64,000 nt of DNA from Micromonospora luteifusca (GTDB lineage: Bacteria; Actinomycetota; Actinomycetes; Mycobacteriales; Micromonosporaceae), in contig NZ_JAFBBP010000001.1 in the NCBI RefSeq assembly GCF_016907275.1, positions 558,001 through 622,000 on the forward strand, given 5' to 3'. The notes under the pieces were generated by a model. That model did not search any database. It worked only from the letters and a program-made list of their open reading frames with translations, and had not been told where the DNA came from. The translations under genes were made by a program, and so were the position numbers. Below, in pieces: positions 25,661 to 33,713 of this stretch; within the stretch, counting starts at the first letter, position 1; every line of letters starts with the position of its first letter.

Positions 25661-27001
25661 TCACTGAACGGTGAAGCCTTGTTCCTTGGCGTACTTCGCC
25701 ACGTCCTCCTGGAGCCGGTCGGCAGCCTGGGAGCCGGTGACAGAGCCCTTGATGACCTCGCTGATCTGCTTCGTCATCGCGTCGAGGTAGTACTGACCGA
25801 AGGGGGCGTAGGAGACGCCCTTGTAGGCGTCGGCCGCGGGGACGTAGACCTCCTTGTTCGCCTGCTGGCCGTTGAAGAAGGCCACCTTCAGGTCGATGAA
25901 CGCGGGATCCTTGAGGGCCGTGAGGTTCAGCGGGAAGATGATCTGGTTGGTCCAGCCGTCAGTGAGCGACTCCTTGTCGGCGTAGAGGCCGTAGGCGACC
26001 TTCGCCGCGAGGTCCGGCTTCTTCGCCTGCTTGGTCACCGAGAAGGCCGACCCACCCCAGTTCACCTGCACCGGGTTGGCCGCGTCCCACTGCGGCAACG
26101 GCGCCACCGCGAACTTGCCGGTGTCCTGACCCTTGCCGACGCCCGCGCCGGTGAGATAGCCGGGTGCCCACGCCGCCGAGATGTACGTCGCGTAGTTGCC
26201 GTTGATCACGCCGGAGATGTACTCCGGGGTGAACTGGTCCTGCGTCCCCACCAGGCCCTTCTTCGCGAGGCCACCCCAGTAGTCCAGCACGTCCTTGGAA
26301 GGCTGGTCGTTGAGCTTCACGCCGATCGCCTTCGGCTGCGCCGGGTCGTAGATGAACGGAGTGGCGCCCTTCTGGATCTGGAGCGCCATGGTGAGCGCCG
26401 AGACGTTCGCGCCGAGGTCGCCGAAGAGCGGGCCGCCGGCGTCCTTCACCTTCTGCGCGGCCTGCTCGTACTCGGCCCAGGTCTTCGGCGGGGTGATCTT
26501 GTACTTGTCGAAGATGTCCTTCCGGTAGATCATCGCCACCGGACCGCCGTCGACCGGGACGCCGTAGACCGCGTCACCGACCGACACGTCCTTCCAGGCG
26601 CCATCGCTGTAGTTGGCCTTGACCGCGTCGAAGCCGTACTTCTTGATGTCGACGAGCGCGCCCTGGATCTGGAAGGTCGGGATCCGGTCCGCCTCGACCA
26701 TGATCACGTCAGGCGCGCCGGTGCCCGCCGAGATGGCCGTCTGGAACTTGTCGTACTCGTCGCTGCCCTGCCCGACGTTGGTCCAGCAGACCTGCACCTC
26801 GTTGTTCTGCTTGTTGAAGTTGTCGACGACGAGCTGCGTGTTGGGGTACCAGCCCCACATCGTCACGACCGGCAGGTCCTTCTTGGTGATGCTGTTCGTG
26901 CAGTTGCTCGCGTCGCTTCCGCCCTCGTCGGAGGAGCAGGCGACGAGGCCGCTCCCGGCCGCGAGCATGGCTACCGTGGCAAGTAGTCGTTTCGTCTTCA
27001 T
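25661..27001 (-). CDS. Sugar ABC transporter substrate-binding lipoprotein
   Basis: A 446-residue extracellular solute-binding protein of the family 1 type. The signal peptide ends in a lipobox LVAC with C22 as the lipidated cysteine (GSGLVACSSDEGG). The mature part shows VTMWGWYPNTQLVVDNFNKQ, APDVIMVEADRIPTFQIQGA and GYLTGAGVGKGQDTGKFAVAPLP-type blocks; the last is a typical hinge region. It delivers an oligosaccharide or sugar acid to the MalF/MalG pair downstream. Gene order (SBP, two permeases, dehydratase) suggests a substrate linked to pentonate breakdown. ATG 27001, with GAAGGGAATCACGTCA upstream. Confidence 0.93.
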   Translation of the reverse strand: MKTKRLLATVAMLAAGSGLVACSSDEGGSDASNCTNSITKKDLPVVTMWGWYPNTQLVVDNFNKQNNEVQVCWTNVGQGSDEYDKFQTAISAGTGAPDVIMVEADRIPTFQIQGALVDIKKYGFDAVKANYSDGAWKDVSVGDAVYGVPVDGGPVAMIYRKDIFDKYKITPPKTWAEYEQAAQKVKDAGGPLFGDLGANVSALTMALQIQKGATPFIYDPAQPKAIGVKLNDQPSKDVLDYWGGLAKKGLVGTQDQFTPEYISGVINGNYATYISAAWAPGYLTGAGVGKGQDTGKFAVAPLPQWDAANPVQVNWGGSAFSVTKQAKKPDLAAKVAYGLYADKESLTDGWTNQIIFPLNLTALKDPAFIDLKVAFFNGQQANKEVYVPAADAYKGVSYAPFGQYYLDAMTKQISEVIKGSVTGSQAADRLQEDVAKYAKEQGFTVQ

Positions 27002-27076
27002 TGACGTGATTCCCTTCGGGGATCGCGGTATACAAGGGGCGGTGCGCCTACATCGAGGGCTGGCGATCGACCGGGA

Positions 27077-27103
27077 CGAGTAGGGGTGATACGCCCCTAC
27101 TCG
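27077..27103. promoter_or_regulatory. 10-bp inverted repeat upstream of the first importer operon
   Basis: Perfect arms CGAGTAGGGG (27077-27086) and CCCCTACTCG (27094-27103) flank 7 nt. It lies 76 bp before the binding-protein start and 105 bp after the esterase stop. It may be an operator of the importer operon or part of the esterase terminator region; it does not resemble the LacI-type sites elsewhere in the locus. Confidence 0.4.
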
Positions 27104-27154
27104 GTCCTCGGCCGATCGCGTTCGTGCGGATTCTCGAATTGCTCATGTCCGAGG

Positions 27155-27193
27155 GGCACCACCGGGGGCAGAAGCCCTGCTCCCGGTGGTGTC
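27155..27193 (-). terminator. Terminator hairpin of the tandem esterase gene
   Basis: A long, nearly perfect stem (about 15 bp; core CACCACCGGG at 27157-27166 with CCCGGTGGTG at 27182-27191, continuing inward) with a small loop starts 15 nt downstream of the esterase stop on the minus strand. Its strength and position fit an intrinsic terminator. Confidence 0.65.
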
Positions 27194-27207
27194 GCCCGAA
27201 CGGGCTC

Positions 27208-29388
27208 CTAGCGCTTGAACAGCCGTGGCGCCAGGTCGATCAGGTTCTTCTGCCACACGTCCCAGCCGTGCGGCCCGGGGGTCACCCCGTCGAACTCGTA
27301 GCGGATACCGAGGTTGTTCAGCGTGGTCAGAGATGCCATGAAGCTCGGGTACACGAAGTCGGTCTGGTCGCCGACGTACAGACGCAGCATCTTGGTCCCG
27401 TTGTTGATCGCCGCTACGTCGACCCCGGAGCCATTACCGAATCCGGCCGAGAACGCCGCGACGTAGGCGAACTCACCCGGATAGGCCCGGAGAACCCCCA
27501 GCGCCTGCCCGCCGCCCATCGACAGACCGGCGAGTGCCTGCTGCGACGAGTCGCTGGAGATGTTGTAGCGGGCACGGGCCGTCGGGACGATGTTCTCCCG
27601 CAGTTCCCTGTTGAAGTTCGACGAGTTGCCGTTGCCCATCACGACCACCATGGGCACCAGGTCACCGTCGAGGAACTGATGGTCGAGGATCTGTTTGGCG
27701 CGCCCCATCTCGGTCCAGTCCGTGTAGTTCTGGCCGCTGCCATGCTGGAGATAGAGCACCGGGTACGGCTGAGCCCGCCCCGGGTCGTACCCGGGTGGGG
27801 TCCACACCAGCGCGGTGCGATCCTGGCCCGCCACGGTGCTGGAATAGGTCATGCTCTCGACCTTGCCGCCCTGGCCGGCGGGCACGTCCGACAGCAGGCG
27901 GGCGCCCGGTCCCGGAATGAAGAAGGTGCTCCACATCGGTTCCGAGGTCACCTTCGTCGGGTTCGCGACGTCCTTGACCGCGACCCGGTCCACGATGAAC
28001 CGGTAGTAGTAGAACCACGGCTTCAGGGGACCCACTGTCGCACGCCACCGGTCACCATCGCGGGTCAGCGGCACGCGCAGCCAACTGCCTCCCGGCGCCC
28101 AGTTCGCCCACACCGTGACATGCTGGGCGTCCTTGAACTCGGTGGTGGTCTCGAAGGTGACGAAGCCGTCCTTCGTGACGAAGGGGGTCGGAGTGGTGCC
28201 AGCCGGCGGTGGGGTGAACTCCCCCTCCAGCGGTTGGTGACCCGGGCTCGGGCCGTGGTCCGACACGTGCCCGAACAGCCGCGGCACGAAGTCGACGAGG
28301 TTCTCCTGCCAGGTGCGCCAGTTCGCGCCGCCGTCCGGGTTGACCCCGTCGAACTCGAACGTGACACCGGCTCGATCCAACGCATCCGTCAGTCGATAGG
28401 TGGGGTTGTGCGCGGGATCGGTCACGTTTCCCGTGTACAGGCGCAGCAGCTTGACGCCGCGGTTGATCGCCTTGGCGTCCTTCCGGTCGACGCTCGGGGC
28501 GGCGAGCCCCGAGAACCAGCCGACGTAGCCGAACTGACCCGGCTTCGCGAGGGCCGCACCCAGCGCCTGCGTCGCCCCGTCGGACACGCCCGCGATGGCC
28601 TGGTGCGCCGGATCACGCAGGACCCGGTAGCTGTCGCCGACCGCCTTCCGGAGGTCCTTCAGCTCCTTGTCGTCCGAGCCGTTGGCATCGTTGATCACGA
28701 CCACCATGGGCTTCATGGCGCCCTCGGCCGAGAGGTTGTCGAAGATCTGCTTGGTGCGGCCGAGGTCCAACCAGTCGGTGGCGGCTACGCCGTCGCCCGA
28801 TTGCAGGAACAGCGTGGGGTAGTTCTTGGGGCCCTTGCCCGCGTACCCCGGCGGAGTCCAGACCAGGGCGGAACGCTCACCGTTCCTGGTCCGGTAGGTC
28901 AGCGTCTCGACCTTGCCACCGGCTCCCGAGGGCGCATCCACCAGCCACCGTGCCGAGTCACCGGTGACCAGGAAGGTGCTCCAGAGAGGCTCGGACGCGA
29001 CACTGGTGCTGTTCGTCGGATCCTTGAGGCTCTTGGTGTCGTCGGCGGTGACCTGGTAGTGGTAGAGCCCCGGCTCCAGCGGGCCGAGGAAACCCGACCA
29101 GGCGTCACCACGGCGGGTCAGACCGAACTCCGCGACGGTGGAGGAGGGACCGAAGTTTCCCTCGACGACGACCTGTGACACGGAGCCCAGGTGCTCCTGG
29201 ATGTACGCGGCCGGAACGCTGAACGAGGCGTAGCGGTCCTGGGAGACCTCCAGCCACGGCGTGTCCGCCCTCGCGGGTTGCTGGGCGACCAATATCGCCG
29301 CGAGTGCCATGACTCCAGCGGACAACGCCGCCGTGAGCCGACGCACGCCCGATCGGCGTAAGCGCCCATGGTACGGTTCGACTACCAC
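27208..29388 (-). CDS. Secreted tandem CE1-like esterase (two esterase units, first degenerate)
   Basis: A 726-residue exported protein with a signal peptide (basic start, core AGVMALAAILVAQ, ARADT cleavage). It holds two copies of the same unit: an early-set/CBM48-like beta domain plus an alpha/beta-hydrolase esterase (residues about 45-375 and 400-726), as in feruloyl or acetyl-xylan esterases. Unit 2 has an intact elbow GLSMGG (S623), YVGDQTD (D674/D677) and H707 in PGPHGWDVW. Unit 1 has GVSDGA (S269) but ANWRTW where the histidine should be (A355), so it probably lacks the triad. It would remove ester groups from xylan outside the cell. A LacI gene and GH3 gene follow upstream. Confidence 0.85.
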   Translation of the reverse strand: MVVEPYHGRLRRSGVRRLTAALSAGVMALAAILVAQQPARADTPWLEVSQDRYASFSVPAAYIQEHLGSVSQVVVEGNFGPSSTVAEFGLTRRGDAWSGFLGPLEPGLYHYQVTADDTKSLKDPTNSTSVASEPLWSTFLVTGDSARWLVDAPSGAGGKVETLTYRTRNGERSALVWTPPGYAGKGPKNYPTLFLQSGDGVAATDWLDLGRTKQIFDNLSAEGAMKPMVVVINDANGSDDKELKDLRKAVGDSYRVLRDPAHQAIAGVSDGATQALGAALAKPGQFGYVGWFSGLAAPSVDRKDAKAINRGVKLLRLYTGNVTDPAHNPTYRLTDALDRAGVTFEFDGVNPDGGANWRTWQENLVDFVPRLFGHVSDHGPSPGHQPLEGEFTPPPAGTTPTPFVTKDGFVTFETTTEFKDAQHVTVWANWAPGGSWLRVPLTRDGDRWRATVGPLKPWFYYYRFIVDRVAVKDVANPTKVTSEPMWSTFFIPGPGARLLSDVPAGQGGKVESMTYSSTVAGQDRTALVWTPPGYDPGRAQPYPVLYLQHGSGQNYTDWTEMGRAKQILDHQFLDGDLVPMVVVMGNGNSSNFNRELRENIVPTARARYNISSDSSQQALAGLSMGGGQALGVLRAYPGEFAYVAAFSAGFGNGSGVDVAAINNGTKMLRLYVGDQTDFVYPSFMASLTTLNNLGIRYEFDGVTPGPHGWDVWQKNLIDLAPRLFKR

Positions 29389-29571
29389 GCTCCACTCCTT
29401 TCCTGTGCCGGCCGCGGATGCGACCCGATTGACCGGCTCAACTCATCGGTGGATCCTGCCGAGCGTTTGCGTCCACACCCCCTTCATGTTCTTGCCACGG
29501 CGCACCTGGCGTGATCGCCCGGTGCGGCGCGATGTCGGGCGTGACCGGGTGGTCGCGCCGGTGGTCGTGTG

Positions 29572-30594
29572 TCACGGCCCTGCCGTGCTCTTCGGTGGCG
29601 CGGTCGAACGGCGGACGACAAGGCTGGTCGGAAGCACTATTTGGCGCGCGCCCTCCCACTCGTCGGTCACCAGTGACTTGAGCATGCGCGCGGCCCCGTA
29701 GCCGAGCTGATACATCGACTGGTCCACAGTGGTCAGCCCCGGCTCGGTCAACGCCGACTCCGGTATGTTGTCGAACCCGACGACGGACAGATCCGCGGGG
29801 ACGGAGAACCCCAACTCGGTGGCGACCTCCAGCACCTTGAGGGCCATGCCGTCGCTCGCCGCGAAGATCGCCGTTGGCGGATCCGGCCGTTGCAACAGTG
29901 CGCGAGCCAACGGGGCAGCCGACTCGGGGTTGAAATCCCCTTCGCCGATCAACGTCGGGTCGACCGGGATGCCGGCGCCGGCCAGTGCCGCCCGGTAGCC
30001 CTCCTCCCGCGACCACGCCGCCGCCAGGCTGGAGCGGCCCGCGATGAAACCGATGCGCCGGTGGCCCAGGTCGAGCAGGTGCTTGACCGCGGTGGTGGCA
30101 CCCGCGAGGTTGTCGGCGGTCACCGAGGGCGCTGCCGAGCCCCGCACCGGGTCGATGGCCACGACCGGTGTCCGGCTCTGCACCTCACCAAAGGGCGTGA
30201 CGACGATGCACCCGTCGGTGAGGGTGCCCGACAGGCGCGTCACGTGCCGCTGCTCCCAACCCTCCAGATAGGACCCGTAGAGATCGCTGTTGGCATAGAT
30301 GATTAAGTCGAAGCCCGATCGGCTCAACGCCTTCATCACCCCCTTGAGCACCTCGGCCGTGTACGACGGGAAGCTGTGCGCCACGAGGCCCAGAACATTG
30401 GTGCGGCTGCGCCGGAGGCTCGAAGCCACCAGACTCGACTCGTAGCCGAGCTGCTCGATGGCGGAACGGACCTGAGCGATCGTGCGGGCACTGACGCCGT
30501 AATGCCCGTTGACCACGCGCGAGACGGTGGCGGTGGAAACGCCGGCGGCTCGAGCAACATCACTCATTGTTACCGGCGCATTGACCTCGATCAT
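29572..30594 (-). CDS. LacI-family transcriptional repressor of the xylan/arabinan locus
   Basis: A 340-residue LacI/GalR regulator starting at ATG 30594 behind GAGGGAG. The helix-turn-helix is VTMSDVARAAGVSTATVSRV with hinge VASSLRRSRTNVLG; the periplasmic-binding-protein-like core includes DLIIYANSD, IDPVRGSAAPSVTADN and RRIGFIAGRS, ending with VGFDNIPESALTEPGLTTVDQ. It probably binds a sugar released from the polysaccharide. Operator-like sequences lie just upstream of its own gene (30621-30668), between GH3 and GH51, and upstream of the second esterase, so it likely represses those units and itself. Confidence 0.93.
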   Translation of the reverse strand: MIEVNAPVTMSDVARAAGVSTATVSRVVNGHYGVSARTIAQVRSAIEQLGYESSLVASSLRRSRTNVLGLVAHSFPSYTAEVLKGVMKALSRSGFDLIIYANSDLYGSYLEGWEQRHVTRLSGTLTDGCIVVTPFGEVQSRTPVVAIDPVRGSAAPSVTADNLAGATTAVKHLLDLGHRRIGFIAGRSSLAAAWSREEGYRAALAGAGIPVDPTLIGEGDFNPESAAPLARALLQRPDPPTAIFAASDGMALKVLEVATELGFSVPADLSVVGFDNIPESALTEPGLTTVDQSMYQLGYGAARMLKSLVTDEWEGARQIVLPTSLVVRRSTAPPKSTAGP

Positions 30595-30892
30595 GCGACT
30601 CCCTCTGGACTGCAATCGTTATCGGTTACGTTTCCAGGGTGTTGCCAACGTAACTGAGAGCGTTAACAAACACAAGACCCTCTCGCCCTTGAGCAGGCCC
30701 CGATAAGGCGGTCCTACCAGGAGGGTTTCCAGGGCACGACTCATCATCAGTCGCCGTCGCAGATGCGCGAACAACTGTCACTCTCGGTGGCCGATGTGGA
30801 GAGGCCGATCCCGCGCTGAATCAACAAGTTGACATCGGGACGGCACGATCAGTCAGGATTCGTTCCCACCCCGGTACGGCGAGCCCGTCGTC
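30595..30892. other. 298-bp intergenic region between lacI start and GH3 stop
   Basis: The left 75 bp hold the lacI operator candidates and therefore the lacI promoter. The rest (about 30,670-30,892) contains no convincing ORF or hairpin; a TTGACA at 30829-30834 has no good -10 partner and points at the 3' end of GH3. Nothing else is recognised. Confidence 0.5.
30621..30668. promoter_or_regulatory. LacI-type operator candidates upstream of lacI
   Basis: ATCGGTTACGTTT at 30621-30633 differs by one base from ATCGGTAACGTTT at 33501-33513 in the GH3/GH51 divergent region. GAGCGTTAACA at 30658-30668 is identical to 37017-37027 upstream of the second esterase. The central CG flanked by TTAA/GTTA bases is typical of LacI-family operators. 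These two sites upstream of the LacI start suggest autoregulation. Confidence 0.6.
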
Positions 30893-33298
30893 TCAGCCAG
30901 GGCCAGACCGCAGCGCCCCGCCGGACAGATCCCGGACCTCGGCAGTACCGGTGTAGACCTTCGGTGTCGCCGCTCCGCCCGCGTCCGCACTAATGACAAA
31001 GCTGCCAGCGAGGATGCGATCGTCGGACGAGAAGCCCACGTACACCTCGATCTGTCCGGGTTCGACGGTGTAGTCCATGTTGCGGTCGTAGAAACCGAGC
31101 TGGGCCGTGGGCAGGTCGAACCGTACGGCCACCCGCTGGCCGGCGGCGGCCGAGACACGGGCGAAGCCCTTCAGCTCAAGCACCGGTCGGGTGACCGTTG
31201 CCTGCGGGTCGCGGACGTAAAGTTGGACGACCTCCTCACCCGCCCGGTTTCCGGTGTTGGTGATCGTGACCTCGACACCGACGCTGTCTCCGGCACGGAC
31301 CTCCGCGCGGTCCACCGTGGCACCGTCGATCTCAAAGGGCGCGTAACCGAGACCGTGGCCGAAGCAGTATCGAGGCGTGACCGGCGAATCCACGTAGTCG
31401 CCGTGCCAGTGCGACCGCCCGCCGGACACCTTGTGGCCGTAGAAGACAGGTATCTGGCCCACGCTGCGGGGATACGAGATCGGCAGCCTTCCGCTCGGGT
31501 TCACCTCGCCGAGGAGAACCTCGGCGACCGCCTGCGCCCCGGTCTCCCCGGGCAACCAGGCCATCAGCACCGCGGCGCACTGCTCGTGCAGGAAGTCACT
31601 GCCGACCGGTCGACCTGCGACGAGCACCGCCACGACGGGGGTGCCGGTGGCGACGACGGCGCGCACCAGCTCTTCCTGCACACCCGGAAGGTCCAGACTC
31701 GACCGGTCCCGCGACTCACCGGTGGTCGCCCTGGGCGTCAGCCCCGAGCGGTCCCCCAGGACCAGCACCGCGATGTCGGCTGCCGCGGCAGCCGCGACTG
31801 CCTCGCCGAACCCATCGGTCGACGGATCGACCACATCGCATCCCGACACGTAGCGCAGCCGGTCGCCCAGCCGGGCCAGGAGCTCGTCGCGCACCGTGGG
31901 CACACCGTCGGTACTCTCGTCGATCTCCAGATCATCCGGGATCGTCATCATCTCGCCGAGCAGGCCCCGCCGCTCGCGCGCCTCGATCAACGCCTCGATG
32001 TGGGCCGCGAACGAATAGTCACCGAGCAGGTGTCGGGCATCGTCGGCGTTGGGCCCGATGAGAGCCACCGTTCCAGCATCCGAGAGCAGCGGCAGCACGC
32101 CGTCGTTCTTGAGCAGGACGAGGCTCCGGCGAGCGATCTCGAGCGCCACGTCCCGGTGCCGCTCCGCATTCGCCGCCGTCCCGACCGCACCCTCGTCGAC
32201 GTACGGATCCTCGAACAGCCCGAGTTCGAACTTGTGCCGGAGGACCCGGGAGACCGCCTCGTCGAGCCGAGCATCGCTGACCTCGCCGGCGTCCAGGGCG
32301 TGCGTGAGGGCGCCCGCGTACGCGTCCGTCGCCGGCAGTTCGACGTCGACACCCGCGGTGAGTCCCAGAGCCGCCGCCTGCTGTTTGTCCTGCGCGAAGT
32401 GGTGGTAGGAGTGGAGGTCGTTGACGGCGAAGTAGTCCGAGACCACGCTTCCCGCAAAGCCCCACTGCCGACGGAGGATGCCGTCGAGGAGCTCCTGGTT
32501 GGCGTGGCACGGGATGCCGTCGAGTTCGTGGTAGCCGGCCATCACCGACTGCAGCCCGCCTTCGCGGACCGCCGCCTCGAACGGATACAGGTACACCTCG
32601 CGCAACAGCCGCGGCGGCAGGTGGGCCGGTGCCCAGTTCAGCCCACCCTCGGATGCTCCGTAGCCGACGAAATGCTTGGCCGTGGCGATGACGCCGTCCG
32701 TCAGGTCGTCGCCCTGAAGGCCCCTGACGAAGGCCACCCCCATCCGGGCCACCAGGTACGGGTCCTCGCCGTAGGTCTCCTCCGTCCGACCCCACCGCGG
32801 GTCACGCACGACGTCGAGCACCGGCGAAAGCCCCTGGTGACTCCCCATGGCGCGCATCTGTGCGCGAACGGCGTCGGCCAACTGACCGTTGAGCTCCGGC
32901 GCCCAGGTGCTCGCGACCCCGATCGCCTGCGGGAAGATGGTCGCCTCCCGCGCCATCACTCCCGAGCACACCTCCTCGTGCACGATCGCCGGAATCCCCA
33001 GCCGGGTCTCGGTCACCAGGAACCGCTGGATCGCGTTGGCGGCCTGGGCCACCTGCGCCGCCTTCAGGTTGGTGGCTCCGGCGACGCGGGTCACGTGCCC
33101 CAGGCCGTGTCCGAGGATCGGCCGGGCCCGTTCGGCGGAGAACCGCCCGCCCTCCAGCACCGCGAACGCCCAGGTGCTGCCCAGTTGCGCGAGCTTCTCC
33201 TCCCGGGTCATGCGTGCCAACAGGTCCGACACCCGCACCTCGACGGGCACGGTCGCGTCGACGTAGCTCGGCTGAGTCGCTGGCTCCACAGTGGTCAT
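30893..33298 (-). CDS. Glycoside hydrolase family 3 beta-xylosidase/beta-glucosidase
   Basis: An 801-residue GH3 enzyme without a signal peptide, so cytoplasmic. The N-terminal barrel has GLSPVLDVVRDPRWGRTEET and KHFVGYG; the nucleophile aspartate is D288 in GSVVSDYFAV. The second domain has LVLLKNDGVLPL and VLVLGDRSGLTPRATTGESRD. The C-terminal fibronectin III-like domain (TNTGNRAGEEVVQLYV) is typical. Presence with an arabinofuranosidase and xylan esterases favours a beta-xylosidase, which would release xylose from imported xylo-oligosaccharides, but beta-glucosidase cannot be ruled out. ATG 33298 was chosen over the frame start at 33331. Divergent from GH51. Confidence 0.92.
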   Translation of the reverse strand: MTTVEPATQPSYVDATVPVEVRVSDLLARMTREEKLAQLGSTWAFAVLEGGRFSAERARPILGHGLGHVTRVAGATNLKAAQVAQAANAIQRFLVTETRLGIPAIVHEEVCSGVMAREATIFPQAIGVASTWAPELNGQLADAVRAQMRAMGSHQGLSPVLDVVRDPRWGRTEETYGEDPYLVARMGVAFVRGLQGDDLTDGVIATAKHFVGYGASEGGLNWAPAHLPPRLLREVYLYPFEAAVREGGLQSVMAGYHELDGIPCHANQELLDGILRRQWGFAGSVVSDYFAVNDLHSYHHFAQDKQQAAALGLTAGVDVELPATDAYAGALTHALDAGEVSDARLDEAVSRVLRHKFELGLFEDPYVDEGAVGTAANAERHRDVALEIARRSLVLLKNDGVLPLLSDAGTVALIGPNADDARHLLGDYSFAAHIEALIEARERRGLLGEMMTIPDDLEIDESTDGVPTVRDELLARLGDRLRYVSGCDVVDPSTDGFGEAVAAAAAADIAVLVLGDRSGLTPRATTGESRDRSSLDLPGVQEELVRAVVATGTPVVAVLVAGRPVGSDFLHEQCAAVLMAWLPGETGAQAVAEVLLGEVNPSGRLPISYPRSVGQIPVFYGHKVSGGRSHWHGDYVDSPVTPRYCFGHGLGYAPFEIDGATVDRAEVRAGDSVGVEVTITNTGNRAGEEVVQLYVRDPQATVTRPVLELKGFARVSAAAGQRVAVRFDLPTAQLGFYDRNMDYTVEPGQIEVYVGFSSDDRILAGSFVISADAGGAATPKVYTGTAEVRDLSGGALRSGPG

Positions 33299-33713
33299 CC
33301 GGTCACCCCAATCACCGCAACGACGTGTCATCTGGCCTCATCGGTCACGACGCCCCCGGCTCCTGGTCGCGAGCACGGACGCGAGCGGTGGCGGCGAGGC
33401 GAACCCGGGAGCAGGACACCCGATCGGGTGGGGGCCGCGGAGTGCGGGCCGCCCGACGTGAACATTGATCACGGGCGTCGTGTTCCCTTACGTAAACGTA
33501 ATCGGTAACGTTTACATTGATCGAGAACGTAATCGACGGGCATCGCGTTGTCCAGAGCCCACACTGCCCCCACCACCCCCCGGTCCCGGCACGGCGGCGG
33601 AGATCTCGGCGTCCGGACCGCGCACGAAGGGAGCCAGTCCTGAACCCCCACCTGTACGCAGCGCCGGAGCACCTGGCCGGCACCGCAAGTCCCCTCCCCT
33701 ACCGGGTGATGTC
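33299..33713. other. 415-bp divergent promoter region between GH3 and GH51
   Basis: Contains the perfect LacI-type palindrome at 33492-33515 and, just right of it, a TCGA-GAACGTAA-TCGA element (about 33521-33536). The stretch has AT-rich patches unlike its surroundings and holds the promoters of both glycosidase genes. Frames through the region look non-coding. No structured RNA is recognised. Confidence 0.6.
33492..33515. promoter_or_regulatory. Perfect LacI-type palindromic operator between GH3 and GH51
   Basis: Arms GTAAACGT (33492-33499) and ACGTTTAC (33508-33515) are exact reverse complements around 8 nt. The inner part, ATCGGTAACGTTT, matches the site upstream of lacI with one change. 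It sits between two divergent glycosidase genes and is the best candidate target for the LacI protein at 29572-30594. Confidence 0.7.

Noticed and set aside
25472..26986. 504-codon plus-strand frame opposite the first binding protein
   Set aside because: A shadow frame; the lipoprotein on the minus strand has a lipobox and the operon context.
27124..29178. 684-codon plus-strand frame opposite the tandem esterase
   Set aside because: A shadow of the secreted esterase, which has a signal peptide and catalytic motifs.
30829..30834. TTGACA as a promoter in the lacI-GH3 gap
   Set aside because: No suitable -10 sequence at 16-18 bp spacing, and it points into the 3' end of the GH3 gene rather than to a gene start.
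31223..33508. 761-codon plus-strand frame opposite the GH3 gene
   Set aside because: The GH3 protein on the minus strand has its full set of family blocks; the opposite frame has no recognisable motif, as expected from high GC at third positions.
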